From: Sphingobacteriales bacterium | Lineage (GTDB): Bacteria > Bacteroidota > Bacteroidia > CAILMK01 > JAAYUY01 | Assembly (NCBI GenBank): GCA_012517435.1 | Contig: JAAYUY010000011.1 | Location: 1-41,311, forward strand | Length of the DNA stretch: 41,311 nt | Direction of reading: 5' to 3' | In this document: piece by piece, positions 9,056-17,577 of the stretch | How positions within the stretch are numbered: the stretch's first letter is position 1 | Layout of the letters: the number at the start of each line of letters is the position of its first letter | Translations under genes and position numbers: made by a program | Notes under the pieces: model-generated | The model's input: the letters and a program-made list of their open reading frames with translations, nothing else | Told to the model about the DNA's origin: nothing | Databases searched by the model: none

Positions 9056-9688
9056 ATGACTTTTAACCGAAAATATTGCCGGATTTTTTTGTTAACAGCA
9101 ATGTTTTTTGTTACTAATCACCATCCTGCCCTGAGCGATGACGACCCGAAATCTGTTCGTAAAACCTATAAGGAGATCACCAAAACCGATATTACCCGTT
9201 ATGAAGATATTACCGCAACGGAAATTCTCATATTTGGTATCAGTTTCAACATGAGTATCAACGAAGCTCTTGAGGTAATAAAACTGAACGATAAGGTTTT
9301 CTTTGAGGTTGATCCCTTCAATTCCAACCGTTACTATCTTTATGATTATGAAATCGTTAAAGAAAGATATCTCCCGCTTGCTTATTTTATCTGGGATGAA
9401 AGCGGGCAAAAACTTCTGGAAATCATTATTTACACTGGTTTTACAAAATATCTTGTCGGGAACACCAAAAAGTTGCTTACGCTTGACGTCATTAATAAAA
9501 ACTCATTGATTGTCAAGACTTTTATGGGCTATCCCGTTAAAAAAGAAGTTACGCTGGATTTGCCAAGCATTGGCCTGAAAACCTTTTGCTATTATTATCC
9601 CAATCATAATTTTAAGATTTTCAGAAACATTACAGATGAAAGCACTTCTATCTCCCTGGGCATTTGCAGGGAACTAATTTTTTATTAA
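9056..9688 (+). CDS. Exported protein of unknown function
   Basis: 210 aa with an N-terminal signal peptide (RKYCRIFLLTAMFFVTNHHPALS, cleavage probably before DDDPK). The mature protein is mixed alpha/beta, with a segment SINEALEVIKLNDKVFFEVD and several Tyr-rich strands; there are no catalytic motifs or repeats that I recognise. The ATG is one base after the recQ stop and the OmpH-like gene starts eleven bases after its stop, so it is probably cotranscribed with recQ. The pairing with recQ is not obviously functional. Function unknown. Confidence 0.65.
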   Translation: MTFNRKYCRIFLLTAMFFVTNHHPALSDDDPKSVRKTYKEITKTDITRYEDITATEILIFGISFNMSINEALEVIKLNDKVFFEVDPFNSNRYYLYDYEIVKERYLPLAYFIWDESGQKLLEIIIYTGFTKYLVGNTKKLLTLDVINKNSLIVKTFMGYPVKKEVTLDLPSIGLKTFCYYYPNHNFKIFRNITDESTSISLGICRELIFY

Positions 9689-9709
9689 AAAATAATCTTA
9701 TGAAAAAGA
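9688..9709 (+). repeat. 22-base direct repeat around a start codon, copy 1
   Basis: These 22 bases are identical to 10391-10412. Both copies cover the last bases before a start codon and the first three codons (...AATAATCTTATGAAAAAGA) of two unrelated genes: the OmpH-like protein here and the T9SS-sorted protein at 10403. They are 703 bases apart. Confidence 0.7.
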
Positions 9710-10335
9710 CCTTTATCATTGTCAGCTCTATCTATGGCTTAGCTATTATTGCCCTTTTTATATTATTTTTTCTTGGTAAAAAAGGCCATTCCGGAGAAGT
9801 AAAAAACCCTGATTTACCCGTAAATATACCTGACTCCCTGATGGCAAAACCCGAAAAACCATTGACCATTGCATATGTTAATACCGATACCATTCTGGCT
9901 AATTATAAATATTACAAATCGCAGATTGCCTCTCTTGAAAGCTCACAGGCAATAGCTGAACGCCAGCTCGAAGAGCGGTACAAAAAACTGGAGGAAGACT
10001 ACAAAAACTACCTGACAAAAATCAAACTCGGTCTTATAAAACAGGAAGATGCTGAAAATCAGTTTGCTGAAAAACAGGCCGAACTTCAGGATTATCAGGA
10101 TAAATTGCGTAACAACCTGCTTGAAAAAGAACAGAAAGTTGCCGATCAACTCTACGACAGTATTCTGAATCATATTGCCATCTTCAATAAGCAGGCAGGT
10201 TATACTTACATCATAGCCCACGCAAAAGGGAGCAACATCCTGTATTCCGATCCCTCACTCGACCTTACACAGATCATCCTTCAAAGCCTGAATGCCAGCT
10301 ATGATGCCTGGTCGAAAAAGAAAGGAAAAAAATAA
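9700..10335 (+). CDS. OmpH/Skp-family periplasmic chaperone-like protein
   Basis: 211 aa from the ATG at 9700. An in-frame ATG at 9664 would overlap the preceding gene and place residues before the hydrophobic anchor, so I reject it. An N-terminal membrane segment (FIIVSSIYGLAIIALFILFFLG) is followed by a short linker, then the family-typical IAYVNTDTIL (compare Skp 'IAxVNxxxIF'), a long Lys/Glu/Gln coiled coil (about 75-150) and a closing alpha/beta segment with YTYIIAHAKGSNILYSDPSLDLT, typical of OmpH-like proteins. Skp family members hold unfolded outer-membrane proteins in the periplasm; this version appears membrane-anchored, not soluble. Confidence 0.85.
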   Translation: MKKTFIIVSSIYGLAIIALFILFFLGKKGHSGEVKNPDLPVNIPDSLMAKPEKPLTIAYVNTDTILANYKYYKSQIASLESSQAIAERQLEERYKKLEEDYKNYLTKIKLGLIKQEDAENQFAEKQAELQDYQDKLRNNLLEKEQKVADQLYDSILNHIAIFNKQAGYTYIIAHAKGSNILYSDPSLDLTQIILQSLNASYDAWSKKKGKK

Positions 10336-10390
10336 TCAGATTCCCCCAATTTTTTCTCTAACTTTTTAAGCAATTAGGGTACTTAACACC

Positions 10391-10412
10391 AAAAATAATC
10401 TTATGAAAAAGA
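10391..10412 (+). repeat. 22-base direct repeat around a start codon, copy 2
   Basis: Identical to 9688-9709; covers the start of the T9SS-sorted gene at 10403. Confidence 0.7.
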
Positions 10413-11986
10413 TCTGCTTCGTTATTACCCTATTATTAACAGCTTTAAACTCTTACACACAGATTTCACCAGTTAACTGGCAAACATTGATTAGTAGCGA
10501 TTGTGAAAATGTTTCGGTTGATATTTCCTTTATCCAAAATGGAATAATATTTCTGGCCGGAAATTTCATATCTGAAAATGTGGCAATTGGAGATTTTATT
10601 CTTAAAAACAATAGTCCAGCTGATGCTCCTTTCAAAAATGATTTTTTTATTGCCAGCATCAACGAAAAAGGTAAAATTATCAATGTGTTCAAATATCCCG
10701 GAGAAAGGTTTGGAACCATCAAAGATATGATTGTCACGGATTATTTTATTTATGCAATTGCCTTCTTATATGATTCAAAAGGAAATTATGGATTTTTTCT
10801 TCTGAAATTCAACATGAAAGGTGAACTTCTGAATGAGGTGTATTTTGATACTTATCTGAAAGACTTTACGTTTCACCTATCATGTCTTACTGTTGACAGC
10901 GATGAAAACATATATGTTTCCGGAATTTCCAAATCTGACAGTATTAATATTGGACACTTTAAAAACCAAATTTCTAAAGAGCAGAAATATTATAGCTTTA
11001 TTATCAAGTTTTCTCCCAATCTTTCCCTGAAATGGGTAAAAGCTATTAATTTTTTCGAAGTTTATCCATTTTATGAAGAAATCAGGGATATTAAAGTGGA
11101 CGAATCACAAAATCTGTATTTTCTCAAAACCAGATCCCTTATTATTCTTGACAAAGATGGAAATCACATAAAAAATATTGAATTTGGTGCCCGCTATGGT
11201 TCATTTGTCAATGTTACTCCCCTTAATTCCGGAGAATTCTATCTTATTGGAAATTTCTGCTCCCCTGATTATGAATATAAGAATATAAAGCTCATAAAAG
11301 AAAGACCGGGACAAAATGCAGTATTTCTTATCAAATTCAGCACCGGATTCCATCCTGTTTGGGGTAAACTTATAGAAGGTGATCAATACTTGGGTATTGA
11401 TATTGCCAACAATTACACTATAAATCGGGCAACCTGTATTGTTAAAGATAGGTTATTCATTCATCTTTCACTGATGGGTACTTATATTTTGTCAAATCAT
11501 AAAAAAATCAGCATTAACAATATAAACAACCCAATTACAAATGTTCTTGTTGTTTTGGATAATAATGCTAATATCGGAAATATTTTCCCTGTTTTTCCCG
11601 GAAATATCTTTACCGGAATGATTGATGAAAAAAATTATGTAGCCGTTTACAAGGAATTTCAGGATCATTATCATTTTGACTCATTAAATCCATACTTCTC
11701 GATGAAAGGTTGGGTGGTTAGAAAAAGAGCACTGGTTACTTTTTCACAAATGAATGAAGATCAAAAAATTAAAGAGTTTTCTGTATATCCCAATCCATCT
11801 TTGAACGGAAAATTTACTATCACTTCTTCATCTTCTATTCAAGGCAAAAATTACGTTTACGACTTAAACGGGAATCTGATTCTTGAAACAGAAAGCACTT
11901 CCATAGACCTCAGTAATTTTCCTAAAGCTTCCTACTTGCTGAAGTCAGAACAATTCCCAAATGCTGTATGGCTACTCACCCAATAG
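10403..11986 (+). CDS. T9SS-sorted secreted protein, beta-propeller-like
   Basis: 527 aa. The signal peptide is MKKICFVITLLLTALNSYTQ. The body (about 30-435) consists of repeated beta-units such as DSDENIYVSGISKSDS and KVDESQNLYFLKTRS, which resemble seven-bladed propeller repeats of the SBBP/NHL type. The end (about 450-527; FSVYPNPSLNGKFTI ... YDLNGNLI) is a type A T9SS C-terminal sorting domain, so the protein should be exported by type IX secretion and attached to the surface or released. The gene is visibly richer in A and T than recQ, and its start region duplicates that of the OmpH-like gene. Substrate or partner unknown. Confidence 0.75.
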   Translation: MKKICFVITLLLTALNSYTQISPVNWQTLISSDCENVSVDISFIQNGIIFLAGNFISENVAIGDFILKNNSPADAPFKNDFFIASINEKGKIINVFKYPGERFGTIKDMIVTDYFIYAIAFLYDSKGNYGFFLLKFNMKGELLNEVYFDTYLKDFTFHLSCLTVDSDENIYVSGISKSDSINIGHFKNQISKEQKYYSFIIKFSPNLSLKWVKAINFFEVYPFYEEIRDIKVDESQNLYFLKTRSLIILDKDGNHIKNIEFGARYGSFVNVTPLNSGEFYLIGNFCSPDYEYKNIKLIKERPGQNAVFLIKFSTGFHPVWGKLIEGDQYLGIDIANNYTINRATCIVKDRLFIHLSLMGTYILSNHKKISINNINNPITNVLVVLDNNANIGNIFPVFPGNIFTGMIDEKNYVAVYKEFQDHYHFDSLNPYFSMKGWVVRKRALVTFSQMNEDQKIKEFSVYPNPSLNGKFTITSSSSIQGKNYVYDLNGNLILETESTSIDLSNFPKASYLLKSEQFPNAVWLLTQ

Positions 11987-12017
11987 CAATAGCCCAATGA
12001 TTTTCAGAACACACTTC

Positions 12018-14393
12018 TTAAAAATACACCCTGTAATAAAATCCGGGAATAATTCCCAACTGATATTGGGTCACAATTTCATCTTTTGAAACATTATATT
12101 CCTGGCGAAACACATTTTTATGGTCCGTGAAATTGTCAACTGTAACTGAAATCTCATGACTGAAACGTTTTTGTTCAAAACGTGCTCCAGCTTTGAAATC
12201 AAATTTATAATATGGTTCAAACTGCATGGAATAAGCCAAAGATGAAATCCTGACCGTGTTTTTATATTTTCTTGAAAGCTCCAGATCAATGGGGGTATAT
12301 CTTTTGCCACCGCTGAAAACAGCTTTGATACTGATAAACAATGCTGTATTTTCATTGATACTGAACTCTTTGCCACCAAGCAGGTTAATAATGTAGTTAC
12401 TGTTAAATTCCGTATTTCTTTCCACTTTGTCGGAAGCCGTGTATTTGCTGTCGAACACCGAAAGGGTAAACAAATAATAAAATTTGCTGCTGAAATATTT
12501 TTCAAGACTGACTTCGATCCCGTAATTATACCCTTTTCCGTCATTGACCAGGCTGTCGGCAGTCAGGTCGCTGAACCCCGAGCCCAGATTACTGATATTC
12601 AATAAACTAAAAGACGAAGGATGGGATTCTACCGGAATATTGAAAAGATATTGAAAATAAGTCTCGGTTTTCAACCTTACATTGTCGGTCAGCATTCGGC
12701 TGAAACCCAGCACCGCATGATGTGTTTTACTGAAATCCAAAGTTGTATTTGTTGTAATGTATGTATTGTCAACGGTTTTTGTTTTTGCATAAAGCGAAGC
12801 AAGTGGTGGAGTTTTACTGTGTAAACCATAAGCAAAATAGACAGTTGTGAGGGAATTGACATTGTAATTCAGACCAATACGTGGTTCAATAGTCAATTTT
12901 TCCGAAAGGCTGAAATAGTTCAGATTCAGTCCTGTTTTTAAACTAAATCTTTCAGAAAACCTGAACAGAAACTGGGAAAAAGCTCCGTAAAGTACAGGCC
13001 CTTCTGCCAGATTTACTTTATCTTTAATTATCATTTCAAGCGTGGAAGAGTGGCTGTTGAAACGGGCTGCATCAAGGCTGAAAAATAACTTCTGAGCCGA
13101 AATCCCTGATTTTACACTGATATTTGATTTGATTTTTTTGCTGATAGTATATTTTACGGTCAGACGATTATCATTGGAACGGTCGTAATAAACTTCAAAA
13201 GGTTCATCGAAATCATTCAGCGTATCGAGACTGGTAAGCATCTTCTGATAATATAAAGAAACCAGCAATTTCTGATTTAGCTTCTTTTTATTCAACCAAT
13301 TGTATGAAATGCCTGAGGCAGCCAGCTCACTACCCAGATAAAAGTTTTCCCTACGTGGGTCAGCCGTGAAATCATTGGAATCTTCTTCGCTATCCAGCAA
13401 TGCCATTTTTCCTTTTCCAGCAATGCTGAAAAATGACAGATTTCCTTTGCCTGTGTGAAATTGAGTTTTTATCGTAATATCCTGATAACGTGGAACTCCC
13501 GCAATTTTCAGGTCAATAAACTTTCCGATAATATCCATGGTGGAATAGCGGTAATTGACAAGATAGGAAGAATTATGTTTTTTAGTAAAAGGACCTTCCA
13601 GTGTCGCTTCAAGGCCGAGAATTCCTGCCTGTATTGTGTATTCATGCTGTTCGTTGTTGCCTGACCTGAGTTTCAGATCGAATACGCCTGATAAGGCCTG
13701 ATGATATTCTGCCGGAAAAGCCGCAGTAAAAAAATCACTGTTTGCCAGAACATTGTTACTCAGCATACTGATAGGCCCTCCTGTAGTCCCTTGTGCAGCA
13801 AAATGGTTGGGATTGGGTATTTCCACATCGTCAAGCAGCCAGAGCAGGCCTGCCGGAGAGTTTCCTCTGATAACAATCTCGTTCGACATTTCACTGGCAG
13901 AAGTAACTCCTGCATAGTTCATGGCCATACGGGCAGGGTCAGCCATACTGCCGGCATATCGAAATGCTTCTTCCGTATTGTATTTCATAACACTGGCAGT
14001 TGCCATTTTATTATTGTTCTCAAATTTATCCCTGTTGGCCGTAACCTGAATCTCCAAAGTCGTTAAAACCGATTCTTCCAGTTCAATGCTCAGAACAAGC
14101 TCTTTGGCAGAATGCACCAGTATCGGAATCACCACTTCTTTATAACCCATAAAACTGACCTTCAGCTGATGTTTCCCTGTCTTAATATTTTCCAGCCTGA
14201 AACTTCCGTTGACATCACATGAAACCCCTTTGTATTCGCCAGAATCAAGTAAAATGACATTTGCACCGGGCAATGGTATGCCATTATCCTTGTCTTTTAC
14301 CACCCCACGCACGACCTGCCTGAAATCATTCTGCGAAAAGCAAAAAAAATGTATAAATAATAAGGTAAAGGAGAAAAAGTACTTTAATAACAT
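12018..14393 (-). CDS. TonB-dependent receptor with carboxypeptidase-regulatory-like N-terminus
   Basis: 791 aa outer-membrane receptor. After the signal peptide comes a CarboxypepD_reg-like domain (about 28-115; GIPLPGANVILLDSG ... DVNGSFRLENIKTG), then a plug domain (about 130-245; EIVIRGNSPAGLLWLLDDVEIPNP) and a 22-strand-type barrel to the terminal aromatic residue (YYRVYF). Energised by TonB-ExbBD, it would import a large or scarce substrate. No SusD-like lipoprotein follows, so it is not a SusCD glycan pair; an iron-chelate, cobalamin or peptide ligand is possible but not shown. It converges with the gene at 10403 (31-base gap) and diverges from the TetR gene across 363 bases. Confidence 0.9.
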   Translation of the reverse strand: MLLKYFFSFTLLFIHFFCFSQNDFRQVVRGVVKDKDNGIPLPGANVILLDSGEYKGVSCDVNGSFRLENIKTGKHQLKVSFMGYKEVVIPILVHSAKELVLSIELEESVLTTLEIQVTANRDKFENNNKMATASVMKYNTEEAFRYAGSMADPARMAMNYAGVTSASEMSNEIVIRGNSPAGLLWLLDDVEIPNPNHFAAQGTTGGPISMLSNNVLANSDFFTAAFPAEYHQALSGVFDLKLRSGNNEQHEYTIQAGILGLEATLEGPFTKKHNSSYLVNYRYSTMDIIGKFIDLKIAGVPRYQDITIKTQFHTGKGNLSFFSIAGKGKMALLDSEEDSNDFTADPRRENFYLGSELAASGISYNWLNKKKLNQKLLVSLYYQKMLTSLDTLNDFDEPFEVYYDRSNDNRLTVKYTISKKIKSNISVKSGISAQKLFFSLDAARFNSHSSTLEMIIKDKVNLAEGPVLYGAFSQFLFRFSERFSLKTGLNLNYFSLSEKLTIEPRIGLNYNVNSLTTVYFAYGLHSKTPPLASLYAKTKTVDNTYITTNTTLDFSKTHHAVLGFSRMLTDNVRLKTETYFQYLFNIPVESHPSSFSLLNISNLGSGFSDLTADSLVNDGKGYNYGIEVSLEKYFSSKFYYLFTLSVFDSKYTASDKVERNTEFNSNYIINLLGGKEFSINENTALFISIKAVFSGGKRYTPIDLELSRKYKNTVRISSLAYSMQFEPYYKFDFKAGARFEQKRFSHEISVTVDNFTDHKNVFRQEYNVSKDEIVTQYQLGIIPGFYYRVYF

Positions 14394-14510
14394 CAGAAAA
14401 GATTAAGAAGGAGAATTTGGCAAAAATTAAGCCTTTTTACTGGCCTGTCATAATACCATATTTTAAAATCAGTTGAGACTGATATTCCTTTGAAAAACAT
14501 TTTTTTCTTT

Positions 14511-14601
14511 AAACCTAAATTAAGATTAGCTTCGATAATCTGAATCATTGATTAATTGCCTTATTTCTCTCAAAATCACTATTCTCGTTTAATTTAGGTT
14601 T
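14511..14601. promoter_or_regulatory. 13-bp inverted repeat between divergent TonB and TetR genes
   Basis: AAACCTAAATTAA (14511-14523) and its exact reverse complement TTAATTTAGGTTT (14589-14601) are separated by 65 bases in the middle of the 363-base divergent intergenic region 14394-14756. It could be a pair of regulator half-sites acting on both genes. Apart from this and the TetR promoter and operator elements, I see nothing else in the region. Confidence 0.4.
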
Positions 14602-14675
14602 TGATAAAAATTGCAAAAAGCATGACTTTACTCTTGTAATTTTAAACTTTCGTTTTTCAACCCCCAAAAAAAAAT

Positions 14676-14706
14676 TTTGCTGATTTAAAAATCCTTCATA
14701 CATTTG
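14676..14706 (+). promoter_or_regulatory. Promoter of the TetR/efflux operon
   Basis: TTTG (14676-14679), a 19-base spacer, then TACATTTG (14699-14706), a full match to the Bacteroidota promoter pattern. Initiation would fall near 14713, giving a leader of about 45 bases before the ATG at 14757. Confidence 0.6.
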
Positions 14707-14712
14707 ACCGAT

Positions 14713-14741
14713 TAGTTAAACTATCTATTTAAACCAAATAG
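14713..14741. promoter_or_regulatory. Candidate TetR operators
   Basis: Two adjacent small palindromes lie just downstream of the promoter: TAGTT-A-AACTA (14713-14723, extendable to GATTAGTTAAACTATC) and CTATTT-AAACC-AAATAG (14725-14741). Their position over the expected start site is right for autorepression by the TetR encoded immediately downstream. Confidence 0.5.
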
Positions 14742-14756
14742 TAAATATTTATTGCG

Positions 14757-15380
14757 ATGACAGATAAACTTGATACAGAGCAAAGAATTCTTGATGCGGC
14801 CAAGAAAATATTTATGACTAAAGGGATGGATGGGGCGAGAATGCAGGAAATTGCCGATGAAGCGGGTATCAACAAAGCATTACTGCATTATTATTTCCGT
14901 ACTAAAGAAAAGCTTTTCGGTGCAGTTTTCAGGGAGGCCATTGATGATTTTTTCCCGAAAGTCAGCGGTATCATGATGGCAGATGTCCATCTGTTTGATA
15001 AAATCAGATTCTTTGTACAAGAATACAACAAACTGCTGATGAGCAAACCATATATCCCGGGATTTATCATTATGGAAGTCAACAGAAACCCTGAAAACAT
15101 CCTGTCAGTTTTCCTGGATTATGCAGAAAAAATTTCCAGTCAGAATCTGCCTGCCCTTGCCCAACAAATTCAGCAAATGGCAGAGCAAAACGAAATCAGG
15201 CCGGTTGACCCGCGTCATCTCATCATGAATATGCTTTCGCTGGTGGTTTTTCCCATTATCAGCAGGCCTATCGTTAAAACCATTCTGTTTCAGAACAATG
15301 ATGAATATTATCAGCAATTCTTATTACAAAGAGCTGAAATTGTTTCAGATACAATAATTAATTCAATCAGGATAAAATGA
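14757..15380 (+). CDS. TetR-family transcriptional regulator of the efflux operon
   Basis: 207 aa. The N-terminal TetR DNA-binding domain (about 8-55) contains the helix-turn-helix MQEIADEAGINKALLHYYFRTKEKLF; the C-terminal ligand-binding helices are divergent, as usual. It is first in a seven-gene efflux operon and its last four bases overlap the TolC-like gene (ATGA). The operon matches the enterobacterial CecR(YbiH)-YbhGFSR arrangement, in which the TetR protein represses the transporter genes until a drug-like ligand binds. Autorepression through the palindromes at 14713-14741 is inferred from their position. Confidence 0.9.
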   Translation: MTDKLDTEQRILDAAKKIFMTKGMDGARMQEIADEAGINKALLHYYFRTKEKLFGAVFREAIDDFFPKVSGIMMADVHLFDKIRFFVQEYNKLLMSKPYIPGFIIMEVNRNPENILSVFLDYAEKISSQNLPALAQQIQQMAEQNEIRPVDPRHLIMNMLSLVVFPIISRPIVKTILFQNNDEYYQQFLLQRAEIVSDTIINSIRIK

Positions 15381-16645
15381 AAAAACTTATCATCACTTTT
15401 TTAATCATGAGCCTGACTTTTGGATTAAAACTAAAAGCACAGGATACGCTCAGTCTGGAAAAATGCAGGGATGCCGCCTTGTCGAATTTCCCGCTGACAA
15501 AGGCTATTGAATTGTATCAGCAGTCAGGGAAATTCATGATAGATAAAAATTCAGCTTCGTATTTTCCAAGACTCAATCTGAATTCGCAGGCCACCTGGCA
15601 ATCTCAGGTTACTTCCATCGACCTGAGCGGACTTCCTTTTCCGGTTAACATTACCCCTCCGCCAAATGACCAATACAAGGCTGTTGTTGAAATCAATCAG
15701 TTAATTTATGATGGGGGTCTGACCAGAAAACTGAATGCCATTCAAATCAATGAAACAGAAATAAACATTGCAGGTGTCAAGGTAGAGCAGTATAAAATCA
15801 TCGATCAGATTAATCAGTTGTATATCAGTATTTTACTGTTAAACAAACAGCTTGAGCTAACAGAACTGACGAAAGAACTTATTGAGCAAAAATTAAAAAA
15901 AGCAGAAGCAGGAATCAGAAATGGGATATTTCTGCAAAGCCATGCCGATATATTAAAAGCCGAAATGCTGAAAATTGAACAGCAATTTAAAAATCTGTAT
16001 TACAGAAAAAAAAGCCTGTTGGAATCTCTTTCAAAACTTACAGGTTTGGCAATTTCAGAAAACACCGTTTTCAGCGAAATTAAGGAGGAATATATTCAGG
16101 TTAAAAATTCCCGTCCTGAAGAAGCCTTGTTTGATTTTCAGAAAAAACTGATTGACAAAAGAATAGAATTGCTTTCTGTATCCCGTTTACCCAAATTATA
16201 TGCCTTTGGACAGATGGGCTTTGGCAGGCCGGGACTTAACTTTCTGAGTAATGAATTTAAACCTTATGCCATCGCTGGCGCCAGCCTGAACTGGAATATC
16301 TGGGACTGGCATCAAAGCAAAAATGAAAAAAACAGCCTCGAAATCCAGAAGGAAATTATAGAAACCAAACGACAAACATTCGAACAATCTCTTGATATTC
16401 TTTCAGTTACTGAGAAAAACAACATTGACAAATACAATGAAGCTATCCTCAGAGACGCTGAGATCATTGCTTTAAGGGAGAAAATCACAAAAGTAGCTTC
16501 GAGCCAGCTTGACAACGGATCTATTACCGCCACAGAATATCTGGCAGAACTGAATGCTGAAATGCAGGCCAGACTCAACCTTGAAGTTAACAAGCTGTTG
16601 TTGCTTCAGGCAAAAATGAACTTAAATTTTATTAAAGGATACTAA
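15377..16645 (+). CDS. TolC-like outer-membrane efflux protein
   Basis: 422 aa with a signal peptide (MKKLIITFLIMSLTFGLKLKAQ) followed by the opening typical of the outer-membrane efflux family (DTLSLEKCRDAALSNFPLTKAIEL). Long helices make up two tandem OEP repeats (about 25-210 and 235-420), with the beta segments FPRLNLNSQATWQSQ and LPKLYAFGQMGFGRPG. As a trimer it would form the outer-membrane exit duct for the ABC transporter encoded downstream. It overlaps the TetR gene by four bases, and the HlyD-like gene starts eleven bases after its stop. Confidence 0.9.
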   Translation: MKKLIITFLIMSLTFGLKLKAQDTLSLEKCRDAALSNFPLTKAIELYQQSGKFMIDKNSASYFPRLNLNSQATWQSQVTSIDLSGLPFPVNITPPPNDQYKAVVEINQLIYDGGLTRKLNAIQINETEINIAGVKVEQYKIIDQINQLYISILLLNKQLELTELTKELIEQKLKKAEAGIRNGIFLQSHADILKAEMLKIEQQFKNLYYRKKSLLESLSKLTGLAISENTVFSEIKEEYIQVKNSRPEEALFDFQKKLIDKRIELLSVSRLPKLYAFGQMGFGRPGLNFLSNEFKPYAIAGASLNWNIWDWHQSKNEKNSLEIQKEIIETKRQTFEQSLDILSVTEKNNIDKYNEAILRDAEIIALREKITKVASSQLDNGSITATEYLAELNAEMQARLNLEVNKLLLLQAKMNLNFIKGY

Positions 16646-16656
16646 ATGACAGACAG

Positions 16657-17535
16657 ATGAAAATAATCAATGCACTCGTAATTATTCTGATTCTTTTTTC
16701 CTCATGCAAAAGAGAATATGTTTCCGATGCTTACGGAAATTTTGAAACCCGGGAAATCATAGTATCTGCCATGGCAGGCGGGCCTATTGTTTCGCTTAAA
16801 ATTGAGGAAGGCCAAACACTTGATTCAGGGCAGATTGCCGGAATAATTGATACTACCTCTCTGGTTATTCAGAAAGAGCAACTTTTAGCCAAAAAGGAGG
16901 CTATACTGGTAAAATCAGGGAATATAGAAGCTCAGGCAAAAGCCATCAGGGAGCAACTGTCCAGTTTACAGATTGAAAAAGAAAGATTGGAAAAACTCTT
17001 TAAGGAGGGAGCCGCCACTTCTCAGCAAATGGATGATATTAACGGAAAGATAAAAGTACTGAATGCACAAATTGAGAGCGTTCAAAGCCAGCAACCATCT
17101 ATCTCAAAAGAAGCAGTATCTATTGACAAGCAAATAGATTTAATTGATTATCAGCTAAATAATTGCAAAATAGTCAATCCCCTAAAAGGAACTGTTCTTA
17201 CCAAATATGCAGAACAAAGTGAAGTGGTAAGCATGGGAAAACCTATTTACAAAATTGCTGATTTGAGAAATATGTATCTGAGGGCTTACATCTCCGGTGG
17301 TCAATTGTCATCAGTTAAAATTGGGCAGAAAGTTAAGGTTTTAATTGATGACAAAAACAAGAAAATGAAAGAGTTAACAGGCATTGTCAGCTGGATAAGC
17401 AGCAATGCGGAATTTACTCCAAAAATCATACAGACCAAAGAAACAAGGGTCAATCTGGTTTATGCTATGAAAGTAAAAGTAAGCAATGACGGTAGTTTGA
17501 AGATTGGGATGCCCGGGGAGGTCAGGTTTGAATAG
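16657..17535 (+). CDS. HlyD/YbhG-like membrane fusion lipoprotein
   Basis: 292 aa. The signal with lipobox LFSSC (Cys17) suggests inner-membrane lipid anchoring. A biotinyl-lipoyl-like half motif (about 37-72; AMAGGPIVSLKIEEGQTLDSGQ) is followed by a coiled-coil hairpin (about 75-155), the second lipoyl half (NCKIVNPLKGTVLTKYAEQSEVVSMGKP), and a beta-barrel domain ending in GMPGEVRF. It is the periplasmic adaptor joining the ABC permeases to the TolC-like duct, equivalent to E. coli YbhG. The first ATPase gene begins 42 bases downstream. Confidence 0.9.
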   Translation: MKIINALVIILILFSSCKREYVSDAYGNFETREIIVSAMAGGPIVSLKIEEGQTLDSGQIAGIIDTTSLVIQKEQLLAKKEAILVKSGNIEAQAKAIREQLSSLQIEKERLEKLFKEGAATSQQMDDINGKIKVLNAQIESVQSQQPSISKEAVSIDKQIDLIDYQLNNCKIVNPLKGTVLTKYAEQSEVVSMGKPIYKIADLRNMYLRAYISGGQLSSVKIGQKVKVLIDDKNKKMKELTGIVSWISSNAEFTPKIIQTKETRVNLVYAMKVKVSNDGSLKIGMPGEVRFE

Positions 17536-17577
17536 TAAACTAAAATATGGTAATCTCATTACAAAACAGCAACATTG

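Noticed and set aside
12018-14393. SusC of a SusCD glycan-uptake pair
   Set aside because: No SusD-like lipoprotein is adjacent on either side.
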